Virus record (IMG/VR): IMGVR_UViG_3300009157_000003
Span: 1-64,000 of that record
DNA: 64,000 nt
Source of the DNA: a virus
Reading direction: 5' to 3' (one strand)
This document shows, piece after piece, positions 15,670 to 23,048 of this stretch. Position numbers and translations under genes: made by a program. The notes below the pieces were generated by a model that was given only the letters and a program-made list of their open reading frames with translations, was not told where the DNA came from and ran no database searches. Position 1 is the stretch's first letter. Every line of letters starts with the position of its first letter.

Positions 15670-16233
15670 ATGCGACCGAACACCGTCCCGGATCTCGAAT
15701 GGATCCACACCGGCGGTCAAACCGGGGCGGACCTCGGCGCGCTCCGGGCGGGCTACGCGCTCGGCGTCCCGACCGGCGGGTGGATGCCCCGCTACTTCAA
15801 GAATGAACTCGGCGAGCGCACGTGGATGGAGCGGCAGTTCGGGATGCGGATGCACGCCTCCCCGCAGTACATCCCGCGCACCGTCGCCAACCTGAATGAC
15901 GCCGACGCGGTCGTGCTCTTCGGGAACCTCTTCTCGTCGGGCTCGGCGCGGACGATTGGATCGGGACTCGCGCGCGGCATGCGGGTCGAACAGAACCTCT
16001 CCTCCGTCGATCTGCACGACTGGGTCGCCGAGATTTACCATGCGCTCGGGCGCCCGGTCCGGCTGATGGTCGCCGGGAATCGCGAGTCGCACAACCGCGG
16101 GATCGAAGCGGTGACGTTCCACCGGATCGTGCGTGCGTGGAACCTCACCATCGCGGCGCCGCTCCCGGACTGGGACGTCGCCGTCCGCAATCACTCGGGG
16201 CTCGACGCGATCAACAAGGAGCGCCAACGATGA
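15670..16233 (+). CDS. SLOG-superfamily protein, YspA/molybdenum-carrier-like, 187 aa
   Basis: The N-terminus has HTGGQTGADLGALRAGYALG, the nucleotide-binding signature of the cytosolic YspA-type SLOG family (Rossmann-like). A conserved GGWMPR segment follows, and VAGNRESHNRGI occurs at the end. SLOG proteins bind nucleotide- or NAD-derived ligands. It stands before a possible glycoside hydrolase and a deoxyribosyltransferase-like gene, suggesting shared nucleotide-sugar chemistry. Confidence 0.7.
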   Translation: MRPNTVPDLEWIHTGGQTGADLGALRAGYALGVPTGGWMPRYFKNELGERTWMERQFGMRMHASPQYIPRTVANLNDADAVVLFGNLFSSGSARTIGSGLARGMRVEQNLSSVDLHDWVAEIYHALGRPVRLMVAGNRESHNRGIEAVTFHRIVRAWNLTIAAPLPDWDVAVRNHSGLDAINKERQR

Positions 16234-17909
16234 AGACTGTAGACCTCACCCTCACCCTTGGGAACGAACGGGTGACGGGCACCGTCAGCGTGCACGCGGC
16301 GACCAGCGAGCGCGACGCCCACGTCGCCGGGATCTACGAGCGCGCCAAGGCCGACGTCCAGGCGTACCTTTCGATCCCGCCCGATCAGAAGGAGCACGTC
16401 CCCACCCACTTCGAGGTCAGCGGCGCCGATGGGCTCCGGATCGCGGACGTCACGGTGCAGTTCGTCGGGAATTTCAACGACACGCAGATCACCAACGCGG
16501 ACGGGTGGATCGGTACCGTCATCCCGAAGCCCGGGTCGATGCCGTTCAGCGTGTTCTTCTCGAAGGACGGGTACGAGGATCTCCAGTTGCACGAATTCCC
16601 GTGGGATGGACGCCCGCATCAATCGGGTGGGGACCCGGGCGCGTACCGGATCCTCCTGCGGAAGATCGGCCAACCCCCCACGGGTGACCTCCGCAAGGGG
16701 CCGGTCCGCGCCGACGGCCGCGCGACGGTCGATGACGCCGGAGCGTTCCTCACGATCGGCGCGAGCGCGTTCGCGATCCCGTACCTCCTGGAGTTCGAAC
16801 CCGAGCGCGCCAACGCCAACCTGGAATTCCTCCGCGACGAACACGTGCACGCGCCGCGGGTGTTGTGTGTCGTCGGGCCGGAGGAGCCCTGGGCCGATCG
16901 CGCGATCAACCCGAAGACGTTGGGCTGGCCGCGGTGGACCTCGATGATCCGGCAGACGCTCGTAACGATGCGCGGGTGGCACCAGCGGGCGATCCTCACC
17001 ATCTTCGGATCGACCGATGGGCTGGGTCGCGTCGAGCGCCAGCGCGTCGTGAGTGAGATCCGGCAGATCATCCGCGACCACCGGCATCAGGTCCTCGGGG
17101 TCGAGGTCTCGAACGAAGCGAAGGTCAGCTACGAAGAGGCGCTCGAACACGTGCGGATGCTGCTCGTCGGGAATGACGGATTGCTCGTCGCGACGACGGC
17201 GATGGGGTACGGGCACAGCGGGTGGGACGCGGTTGAGAACATGAACCCTTGGCATCACGCGCGCAAAACCACCGGCGACGGCGGCATCTGGGAGTACACC
17301 GAACAGCCGTACAAGGGGAAGGATAGCCCGCGGGTGATCAGCGACCAGGAGCACATTGGGCCGAAGTCGAGCGTGGCGGAGGATTCGGATCCCGAGCGAC
17401 TCACCAGTAGCGCGGCGACGTCCTTTGTGACCGGGCACGCGATCGTCGTCCTGCACACCGGCGCCGGGGTGTTCATGGGCGGATCGGGCGGTGACAGCCG
17501 CGGGCGGGAGGCGAACCTGTTCGACGTCCCGGGGATCACGACGATGCTCCGGGCGCGGGTGGCGCTCGCGTCGCGGATGCCTGCGGACCTCCCGAACTGG
17601 CGGAACACCAGTCACTCCGATCCGTCGCGCGAGGGAGATTTCCCCTGGAAGACGAGTCATCTCCAGCCGTTCAATCCCGGCGGGTGGTTCCTCAAAATCT
17701 ACGCCGCGCGCCATGCCGACGGGCGCTTCGCCGCCAACTTCATGAAGGTCGAGCAGGACATTGTCCTGGAGCCGGGCCGCGGGCGATCGCAGGAGTTCAC
17801 CATCTATCCGTGTGTCGGCGACGATCACGAGGACGTCAGGCTCAAGGTCGGCGAACGGACGACGGTGCAGCGTCGCGGCGGGTTCTACATTGTCGGGCGG
17901 GAAGTATGA
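16230..17909 (+). CDS. large protein, possible glycoside-hydrolase-like barrel with N-terminal beta domain
   Basis: ATG 16230 is chosen by ATGA overlap, giving 559 residues. Residues 1-150 look like a beta-sandwich of the carboxypeptidase-regulatory type. Residues 170-480 alternate strands and helices as in a TIM barrel, with GVEVSNEA and GNDGLLVATTAMGYGHSG as candidate strand ends carrying acidic residues. The last 60 residues are again beta-rich. There is no signal peptide. Function uncertain. Confidence 0.45.
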   Translation: MKTVDLTLTLGNERVTGTVSVHAATSERDAHVAGIYERAKADVQAYLSIPPDQKEHVPTHFEVSGADGLRIADVTVQFVGNFNDTQITNADGWIGTVIPKPGSMPFSVFFSKDGYEDLQLHEFPWDGRPHQSGGDPGAYRILLRKIGQPPTGDLRKGPVRADGRATVDDAGAFLTIGASAFAIPYLLEFEPERANANLEFLRDEHVHAPRVLCVVGPEEPWADRAINPKTLGWPRWTSMIRQTLVTMRGWHQRAILTIFGSTDGLGRVERQRVVSEIRQIIRDHRHQVLGVEVSNEAKVSYEEALEHVRMLLVGNDGLLVATTAMGYGHSGWDAVENMNPWHHARKTTGDGGIWEYTEQPYKGKDSPRVISDQEHIGPKSSVAEDSDPERLTSSAATSFVTGHAIVVLHTGAGVFMGGSGGDSRGREANLFDVPGITTMLRARVALASRMPADLPNWRNTSHSDPSREGDFPWKTSHLQPFNPGGWFLKIYAARHADGRFAANFMKVEQDIVLEPGRGRSQEFTIYPCVGDDHEDVRLKVGERTTVQRRGGFYIVGREV

Positions 17910-18292
17910 AGGTCGTCTACATCGCGGGGCCGTTCCGCGCGCCGAACGCCTGGGAGATCGAGCAGAACATCCGGCACGCGGAGGAGTTAGCGCTCCAAGT
18001 CTGGCGCGCAGGCTTCGCGGTGATCTGCCCACACACGAACACGCGCTTCTTCCAGGGCGCGGCGCCAGATGCGATCTGGCTAGACGGCGACATCGAGATC
18101 CTGAAACGCTGCGACGCCGTCGTGATCGCGCAACCGTGGCGTTGGCGGACGTCGAAGGGCACGGTGGCGGAGGTCCGCGAGGCCCTCACGCGATCGATCC
18201 CGGTGTTCCGCACCTTAACGGACCTCCTGATCTGGCATCGGAGCGGCAATCTCGACTACGCCATCCTGGCCGTCGCCCCGGAGGTCCTATGA
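17906..18292 (+). CDS. nucleoside 2-deoxyribosyltransferase-like protein (DUF4406-type), 128 aa
   Basis: The opening VVYIAGPFRAPNAWEIEQNI and the following helix and PHTNTRFF match the DUF4406/nucleoside deoxyribosyltransferase group, which binds nucleotide or deoxyribosyl ligands. ATG 17906 overlaps the preceding stop. With the SLOG protein and NADAR it adds to a set of enzymes acting on N-glycosidic bonds or nucleotide-derived ligands. Confidence 0.7.
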   Translation: MKVVYIAGPFRAPNAWEIEQNIRHAEELALQVWRAGFAVICPHTNTRFFQGAAPDAIWLDGDIEILKRCDAVVIAQPWRWRTSKGTVAEVREALTRSIPVFRTLTDLLIWHRSGNLDYAILAVAPEVL

Positions 18293-18987
18293 GCACGCCG
18301 ACCGTGAGCGTCGTGATCCCCCACTTCTACGAGGAGCGGACCGCCAATCTGATCCCGATCATCAATGCGCTCCGTGGGGGGACGATTCAGCCCAAGGAGA
18401 TCCTGATCTGGAACAACACACAGACGATCATCGGCGACCTGTTGAGTGATCGCCCGTACGTAGAAGTGATCGACTGCCCCTTCAACATGGGCGCCCAAGC
18501 GCGCTTCCTCGCCGCGCTGATGGCCTCCGGGGATCTCATCCTCTTCCAGGACAACGATCTGCACGTCGAGTCTCTGACGATCGCGTGGATGATCGAACAC
18601 CATCTCCCCGGGCAGATCATCACCCTCGAAGGGGTGCAGCAGGTCTTCGGACGGGCGTACCGCCGGTGGAACAAGGTGTACGGCCGTGGACTCCTAGAGC
18701 CGATGCAGGTCGGGATCTCCCTCGGCCGCGTCGAGATGGTCGCGCGCGCGGGCCTCCCCGAGATCCTCGCGACGTTCCCGTTCGATCGCGCGAGCACCGT
18801 CATGGACGACCTGGAGTTCAGTGCGGCCGCGCGCACGGCCGGGTACGTCATCCAGGTGATCCCCACCGTGCGCGGGGTGAGCGATCTCGTCGAGTTCGAC
18901 ACGCGCGGAGTCGGCATGGCGACCGGCCCCGACGCGGCGAGCTACTACACCGCCCGCGATCTCGTCGCCCAGAGGCTCTTCGGATGA
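18289..18987 (+). CDS. GT2-family (GT-A) glycosyltransferase, 232 aa
   Basis: Opens with VSVVIPHFYEERTANL, the GT-A nucleotide-sugar fold, and has a DND motif at 88-90 (DxD) for metal and donor binding. An acidic patch near residue 170 (STVMDDLEFS) could supply the catalytic base. The enzyme is short for a GT2. It follows the deoxyribosyltransferase-like gene with an ATGA overlap. Acceptor unknown. Confidence 0.7.
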   Translation: MSTPTVSVVIPHFYEERTANLIPIINALRGGTIQPKEILIWNNTQTIIGDLLSDRPYVEVIDCPFNMGAQARFLAALMASGDLILFQDNDLHVESLTIAWMIEHHLPGQIITLEGVQQVFGRAYRRWNKVYGRGLLEPMQVGISLGRVEMVARAGLPEILATFPFDRASTVMDDLEFSAAARTAGYVIQVIPTVRGVSDLVEFDTRGVGMATGPDAASYYTARDLVAQRLFG

Positions 18988-19517
18988 TTGACTTAGAGGT
19001 CTCGGATCTCGGCCCGGCCGATCGCAAAGCCCTCTTCACCGGCGTCCCGAATCTGTGGGGCGCGCAGGGGCTCAAGCAGAAGCTCGCCGTCGTCACGCCC
19101 GACCGGCGTTTCGTCCGCTATGCCGATCTCCCCTCCCGGCCGCCGGTGTGTCACGTGGGTCTGACGACGACCACCGGGACGGTAAATGACGAGGTCTGGA
19201 CGATCGCGGGCCTCGGGGGGATTGTGACGGTCCCGAGCTATCAGGGGCAGCACCACGCCTCGTCGCTCATCCGCGTAGTCCTCGATCGGTTGAAGCGCCA
19301 GAAGTTCCACGACGTCGCGATGGTGTTCTGCCTCGCACACCGCAAGAGCTTCTACGAGAAGTACGACTGGATCTCGGTGCCGGGCGCGGTGTGGGTCGAT
19401 CAGCCGGACGGCCGGGTCGAAGTCGTCCCGCCGTACTACGTGCTGTGGAAGTTCCTGCGGCGCGTCCTGCCGCTCACGCTCAAGGGACCGATTCGAATCG
19501 AAGGGAGGCCGTGGTGA
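18984..19517 (+). CDS. GNAT-type N-acetyltransferase, 177 aa
   Basis: The central part (VWTIAGLGGIVTVPSYQGQHHASSLIRVVLDRL) has the beta-4 strand followed by the acetyl-CoA loop and helix of GNAT folds, with Q/RxxGxxxxL-like spacing. A FYEKYDW segment completes the fold. ATGA overlap with the upstream gene. It could modify a sugar or amine made by the neighbouring transferases. Confidence 0.65.
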   Translation: MIDLEVSDLGPADRKALFTGVPNLWGAQGLKQKLAVVTPDRRFVRYADLPSRPPVCHVGLTTTTGTVNDEVWTIAGLGGIVTVPSYQGQHHASSLIRVVLDRLKRQKFHDVAMVFCLAHRKSFYEKYDWISVPGAVWVDQPDGRVEVVPPYYVLWKFLRRVLPLTLKGPIRIEGRPW

Positions 19518-20179
19518 CATTCGAGGAGCAACTGCTTCGGTGGGAGGCGCGGGTGGCCGCGCTCGGGTGGCGACGGGCCGTGATGAACGTCGCGGATGAT
19601 CCGGCGAAGCATCAGGCCCGCACCGACGCGCACCTGAAGTTTCTTGAGCCGCACCTGCGCGCCGCGCTCCAGCCGGGCGATCGCCTGCTGCTTGATTATG
19701 GGTGTGGCTGGGGACGGCTCACCCCGTACCTCGCGGAGATCATGTTCGACCACGACCCGACCGGCGGCGCGATGGGCGTCGAGCCGACGGCGTCGCTCCT
19801 GGAGAAAGCGCGCGAGGTCAGCCGCACGCCGAATGTGTACTACGAGCGCCTGGGGAAAGACGGGACGATCCCGATCCCCGTTAACGGGGTGGACGTCGTC
19901 TTCGCCTACATGGTGTTCAGCGCGATCATCGACCCGGTGATGCTCGCGATCGCACTGATGGAGCTTCGGCGTGTGCTCAAACCGGGGGGGCTCGTCTGCA
20001 TCATTGATAACACGTCGCGATCAGACGGGCGACCGGTACGTTCCCCTTACTCAATCAGCCGGACCGTCGAGGAGTACCAAGACCTCTTTTCGGAGGCGTT
20101 CGGCGCGCCCATTCCCGCAGTCGATGAGTACGTGGAGTTGAGGGAAGTCAATCATCTCTTCCTAGGACGGGCGCTATGA
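19514..20179 (+). CDS. class I SAM-dependent methyltransferase, 221 aa
   Basis: Starts at GTG 19514 by GTGA overlap. Motif I is LLLDYGCGWGR (58-68), the SAM-binding loop. The later GVEPTASLL matches the acidic end of beta-2, and LRRVLKPGGLVCIID is the usual post-motif. No DNA-methylase catalytic motif (NPPY or PC) is seen, so a small-molecule or sugar acceptor is more likely. Confidence 0.75.
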   Translation: MTFEEQLLRWEARVAALGWRRAVMNVADDPAKHQARTDAHLKFLEPHLRAALQPGDRLLLDYGCGWGRLTPYLAEIMFDHDPTGGAMGVEPTASLLEKAREVSRTPNVYYERLGKDGTIPIPVNGVDVVFAYMVFSAIIDPVMLAIALMELRRVLKPGGLVCIIDNTSRSDGRPVRSPYSISRTVEEYQDLFSEAFGAPIPAVDEYVELREVNHLFLGRAL

Positions 20180-20904
20180 CGTACGCCTATGTGATGCGGA
20201 CGGTCGATCGGACGGCGCGCCCGAAGCCTGCCCGGAACTACCTCGGCGACACCCTTCAGTCGCTCGATCAGGGTGGCTTCTTCGCTGCGGCCAAACTCCA
20301 TCTCGTCGATTCCTCCCCGTCGCCGTGGCTGCGCGACTCCTTCAACGGACACGCGAACGTCGGCGGCGCGCTCTACGAATGCCACTTCGCGGACCGGGTG
20401 TACACCAATAACGAGAATGCGCTCCGCGCGCTCATGATCGGGCTCGGGACCGGCGCCGACTGGATCGTCCACCTGGAAGATGACATCGCCGTCTGCCGGG
20501 ATCTCCCCGGATCGATCGACCGTTGGCTCACCGAGTACGCCAGCGAGCACTATGTCCTATACACCTTCCACACGCCGTACCGACAGGTCCAGGATCGCCA
20601 CGCGCAGGGCCTAGCAACGTGGCCGTACCCGGTGCAGGCGTTCTACGGGAACCAGTGCTGGGCGATCCGTCGGGCGGATGCCGAGGACCTCGCCACGTAT
20701 CTCACGACGCGCATCCCGACCTGGACGACCGGCCAGGGGTTCGACTTGATCATCAAGGAATGGGCGAACCACGCGGGCGAGAGCTTCTTCCTCGCGAGTT
20801 GTCCGAGCTTCGTGCAGCATATCGGCCGGGAGAGCGCGCTCCACCTGGGGCGGTTTCACGAGAATGGCAGCTTCCCCGGTACGGACTGGAGCTATCAGCC
20901 GTGA
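20176..20904 (+). CDS. glycosyltransferase-like protein, GT-A fold, 242 aa
   Basis: WIVHLEDDIAVC (97-108) holds an EDD at 101-103, the donor and metal site of GT-A and GT25-like enzymes. The rest (NNENALRALMIGLGTGADW and the HTPYR region) fits a nucleotide-diphospho-sugar transferase fold. It is the third glycosyltransferase in the block and is coupled to the methyltransferase by overlap. Confidence 0.6.
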   Translation: MTYAYVMRTVDRTARPKPARNYLGDTLQSLDQGGFFAAAKLHLVDSSPSPWLRDSFNGHANVGGALYECHFADRVYTNNENALRALMIGLGTGADWIVHLEDDIAVCRDLPGSIDRWLTEYASEHYVLYTFHTPYRQVQDRHAQGLATWPYPVQAFYGNQCWAIRRADAEDLATYLTTRIPTWTTGQGFDLIIKEWANHAGESFFLASCPSFVQHIGRESALHLGRFHENGSFPGTDWSYQP

Positions 20905-21155
20905 CGATCAAACCCGCGAGCGAGATGACCGATCACGATCTCGGGGAGGTCTGCGGGCAGGTCGCCGACTTCCTCGACCAGAGCGTCCGCGAGGCCGTGG
21001 CGCGCCCGCTCGACCCGGCCAACCCGCAGCAGCGGGCGCAGGCGGAGATCGTGAATCAACTCCTCGGGGTGGTCTGGGATCAGAAGGTGCAGGCGCTCCG
21101 CCGGGCGAAGGAGAAGCTCCAGGCCGCACCCGTCAAGCAGGAGACGATCCAATGA
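20901..21155 (+). CDS. small helical protein, 84 aa
   Basis: GTG 20901 overlaps the previous TGA. The product is almost entirely helical and charged. It overlaps the next ATG at 21152. No family recognised. Confidence 0.55.
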   Translation: MTIKPASEMTDHDLGEVCGQVADFLDQSVREAVARPLDPANPQQRAQAEIVNQLLGVVWDQKVQALRRAKEKLQAAPVKQETIQ

Positions 21156-21460
21156 ACCTCGATCATCTCTCCGACGACCCGCATCTCGACGCGGCGAAGA
21201 TCGCGCTCGAACAGCGGGAGGTTGATGACTACGTGAACTATCTCACCGGACTGCTGGAGGATGACTACTGTACGTTCGCCGCGGACACGCTGACGGGGAT
21301 CCGCGAGGCGATCAAGGAGCGCCGGGTGATTACCTTCCCCCAGCGCGTCGCCGTGCAGAACATCAAGGACGCGGCGGATCGCAAGCGGCAGGACGAGGGC
21401 CGGAAGGTCGATCACGCCCGGCCCTACCGACGTCGGTACGAAGGGTGGGAACGTCGATGA
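21152..21460 (+). CDS. helical protein with LDHLSDD N-terminal peptide, 102 aa
   Basis: Opens with MNLDHLSDDPHLDAAK, matching the start of the helicase (LNHLSDD) and of the 9043 protein (LNHLS). The remainder is helical with a very basic C-terminus (RPYRRRYEGWERR), suggesting nucleic-acid contact. The shared peptide suggests a replication-complex partner. ATG 21152 is decided by the ATGA overlap. Confidence 0.6.
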   Translation: MNLDHLSDDPHLDAAKIALEQREVDDYVNYLTGLLEDDYCTFAADTLTGIREAIKERRVITFPQRVAVQNIKDAADRKRQDEGRKVDHARPYRRRYEGWERR

Positions 21461-22389
21461 CGGGGTTCATCGCGTGGGAAGGGGCGTCGCTCCTCACCCG
21501 TGACGTCCCGCTCGTCGTCATCGTGACCGGCGAGAGCACGAACACGAAGACCGGGCCGATGTGGCAAAGCTGGATCCTGCGGAGTGACCTGCACCCGGTG
21601 ACCGCGGTGAACACCCGGCAGGACGGGGCGATCTGCGGCCAGTGCGTCCATCGGGGCTATCAGGAGCGTGCACGAAGCTGCTACGTGAATGTCGCCTGGG
21701 CACCGGCGGCGGTCTATCGGAGCTATAAGGAAGGGAAGTACGCCCGTGGCTGGCAGGTCGCGGACTGGCCGCCGCCGAATGGGCGCGCGCTCCGCATGGG
21801 CGCGTACGGCGACCCGGCGGCCGTGCCCTACGACGTCTGGAAGCTCCTCGCCTACTGGGCGGGCGCCTGGACCGGCTACACCCACCAGTGGCGCGTCTGC
21901 GATCAGCGCCTCGCACGCTTCTGCATGGCCTCGGTAGACTCCCGCGAGGAGTACTTCGAAGCCCTCAAACTCGGCTGGCGGACCTTCCGCGTCCGCACCC
22001 CTGATCAACCGGCGGAACCCCATGAAATCATCTGTCCGGCCTCGGAAGAAGCGGGCCACGCCACAACCTGCGCGCAGTGCCTCCTCTGCTCCGGCACGAC
22101 CCGACCGCGCGCCACGAACATCGTCATCCAGACGCACGGATCCCGCGGGGCCGCCTTCTTCGAAACGCGGCAGCCCTCCTTGCTTGACGATCGCGGACCG
22201 GTTCTGGGCGAAGGTGAAGTTCCCCGACGACCCGAACGGGTGTTGGGAGTGGATCGGCGGGTACAACACCCCGGCGAAACGCCCGTGGAAGGGGACGCGC
22301 AGGCCGATCTTATTTTTGAGGATGACCGGGGGGCGGCGGGGACGCCGGGAAGTGGTGTACGCGACCCGGATCGCGCTGGCGATCTATGA
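21457..22389 (+). CDS. conserved phage protein of unknown function with Cys clusters; 3' part overlaps an HNH gene
   Basis: The first ~235 residues look like a known widespread phage family (VVIVTGESTNTKTGPMWQSW near the start, CGQCVHRG, and CPASEEAGHATTCAQCLLCSG near residues 190-210). Cys pairs suggest metal binding. From about 22170 to the stop at 22389 this frame reads through the HNH gene and is Arg/Gly/Asp-rich, so that tail is probably not native. ATG 21457 is chosen by overlap with the upstream stop. Confidence 0.6.
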   Translation: MTGFIAWEGASLLTRDVPLVVIVTGESTNTKTGPMWQSWILRSDLHPVTAVNTRQDGAICGQCVHRGYQERARSCYVNVAWAPAAVYRSYKEGKYARGWQVADWPPPNGRALRMGAYGDPAAVPYDVWKLLAYWAGAWTGYTHQWRVCDQRLARFCMASVDSREEYFEALKLGWRTFRVRTPDQPAEPHEIICPASEEAGHATTCAQCLLCSGTTRPRATNIVIQTHGSRGAAFFETRQPSLLDDRGPVLGEGEVPRRPERVLGVDRRVQHPGETPVEGDAQADLIFEDDRGAAGTPGSGVRDPDRAGDL

Positions 22390-22651
22390 CGGCGTCCCGC
22401 TCACCGCGCGCGTGGGCCTGGAAGCCTGCCACATTAAAGAATGCTCCAACACGCGGTGCGTCCGGTGGGATCACCTGTACTGGGGCAGTCCCGCGAGCAA
22501 TCGGTACGACCGGTACGGGTACACCCAGGCACGATTGAGTTTAGAGGACCTCCGTGGCGAAGCAACCAAAGCAGAAACCGGGGACGTCGGAGCAGGTGGT
22601 AGTGACCCCGGACCTGTTCCTGACGGCCGTCCGGACACGATTGGGGATTGA
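22022..22651 (+). CDS. HNH endonuclease, probable homing endonuclease
   Basis: The core, roughly 22190-22550, has RFWAKVKFPDDPNGCWEW and then ACHIKECSNTRCVRWDHLYWG, the zinc and HNH motif of free-standing phage homing endonucleases. The ORF opens at ATG 22022, but the first 54 residues are Arg/Ser/Pro-rich and overlie the real end of the 21457 gene. A TTG at 22184 is an alternative start without a ribosome-binding site. The last ~33 residues overlie the methyltransferase. The enzyme nicks or cuts DNA to copy its own gene into intronless or HNH-less alleles. Confidence 0.75.
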   Translation: MKSSVRPRKKRATPQPARSASSAPARPDRAPRTSSSRRTDPAGPPSSKRGSPPCLTIADRFWAKVKFPDDPNGCWEWIGGYNTPAKRPWKGTRRPILFLRMTGGRRGRREVVYATRIALAIYDGVPLTARVGLEACHIKECSNTRCVRWDHLYWGSPASNRYDRYGYTQARLSLEDLRGEATKAETGDVGAGGSDPGPVPDGRPDTIGD

Positions 22652-23048
22652 GGAGTTTGTGCTCGACTGCGCGGCGGATGAGCACAATACCAAGGCGCCC
22701 CTCTACTGGGGCGTCGAACACAATGCGCTGGTGCAGCCGTGGGATCTCGGAGAGGGGTGGAACTGGTGCAACCCGCCGTACGCGAAGATCAAGCCGTGGG
22801 TCAAGAAGGCGCACGAGGAGATGCGCCTCGGCGTGAAGACGGCGATGCTCCTGCCCGCAGGGGTCGGCGCGAATTGGTACCGTCAGTACGTACACATGGA
22901 AGCGCCCGTCCTCGCGCTCAACGGGCGCCTCACCTTCGTCGGGCATCCGACGCCGTACCCGAAGGACATGATCCTCATCTTGTGGGATGACACCTGGGCG
23001 TCCGCGCGACAGAGTCACTTCGACGTCTGGACCTGGAATGCCCCCTAA
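22554..23048 (+). CDS. phage N-6-adenine DNA methyltransferase (Dam-type), 164 aa
   Basis: GTG 22554 has GAGGA seven bases upstream. The catalytic NPPY is at 73-76 within NWCNPPYAKIKPWVKK, and FVLDCAAD (35-42) is the SAM-loop region, as in the Dam_phage family of about 170 residues. It probably methylates adenine in phage DNA to evade restriction. It overlaps the DNA polymerase start by 11 bases. Confidence 0.85.
   Translation: MAKQPKQKPGTSEQVVVTPDLFLTAVRTRLGIEEFVLDCAADEHNTKAPLYWGVEHNALVQPWDLGEGWNWCNPPYAKIKPWVKKAHEEMRLGVKTAMLLPAGVGANWYRQYVHMEAPVLALNGRLTFVGHPTPYPKDMILILWDDTWASARQSHFDVWTWNAP

Noticed and set aside
9911-19753. Long frames on the - strand opposite the rightward operon (for example 9911-11323 and 16191-18032)
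   Set aside because: Arg/Asp/Pro-rich translations with no motifs, opposite genes with recognised glycosyltransferase and helicase motifs.
22184-22389. Fused domain at the end of the 21457 protein
   Set aside because: From about residue 240 onward the composition turns Arg/Gly/Asp-rich and matches nothing, while the HNH motif is read in the other frame. It is a read-through tail, not a domain fusion.
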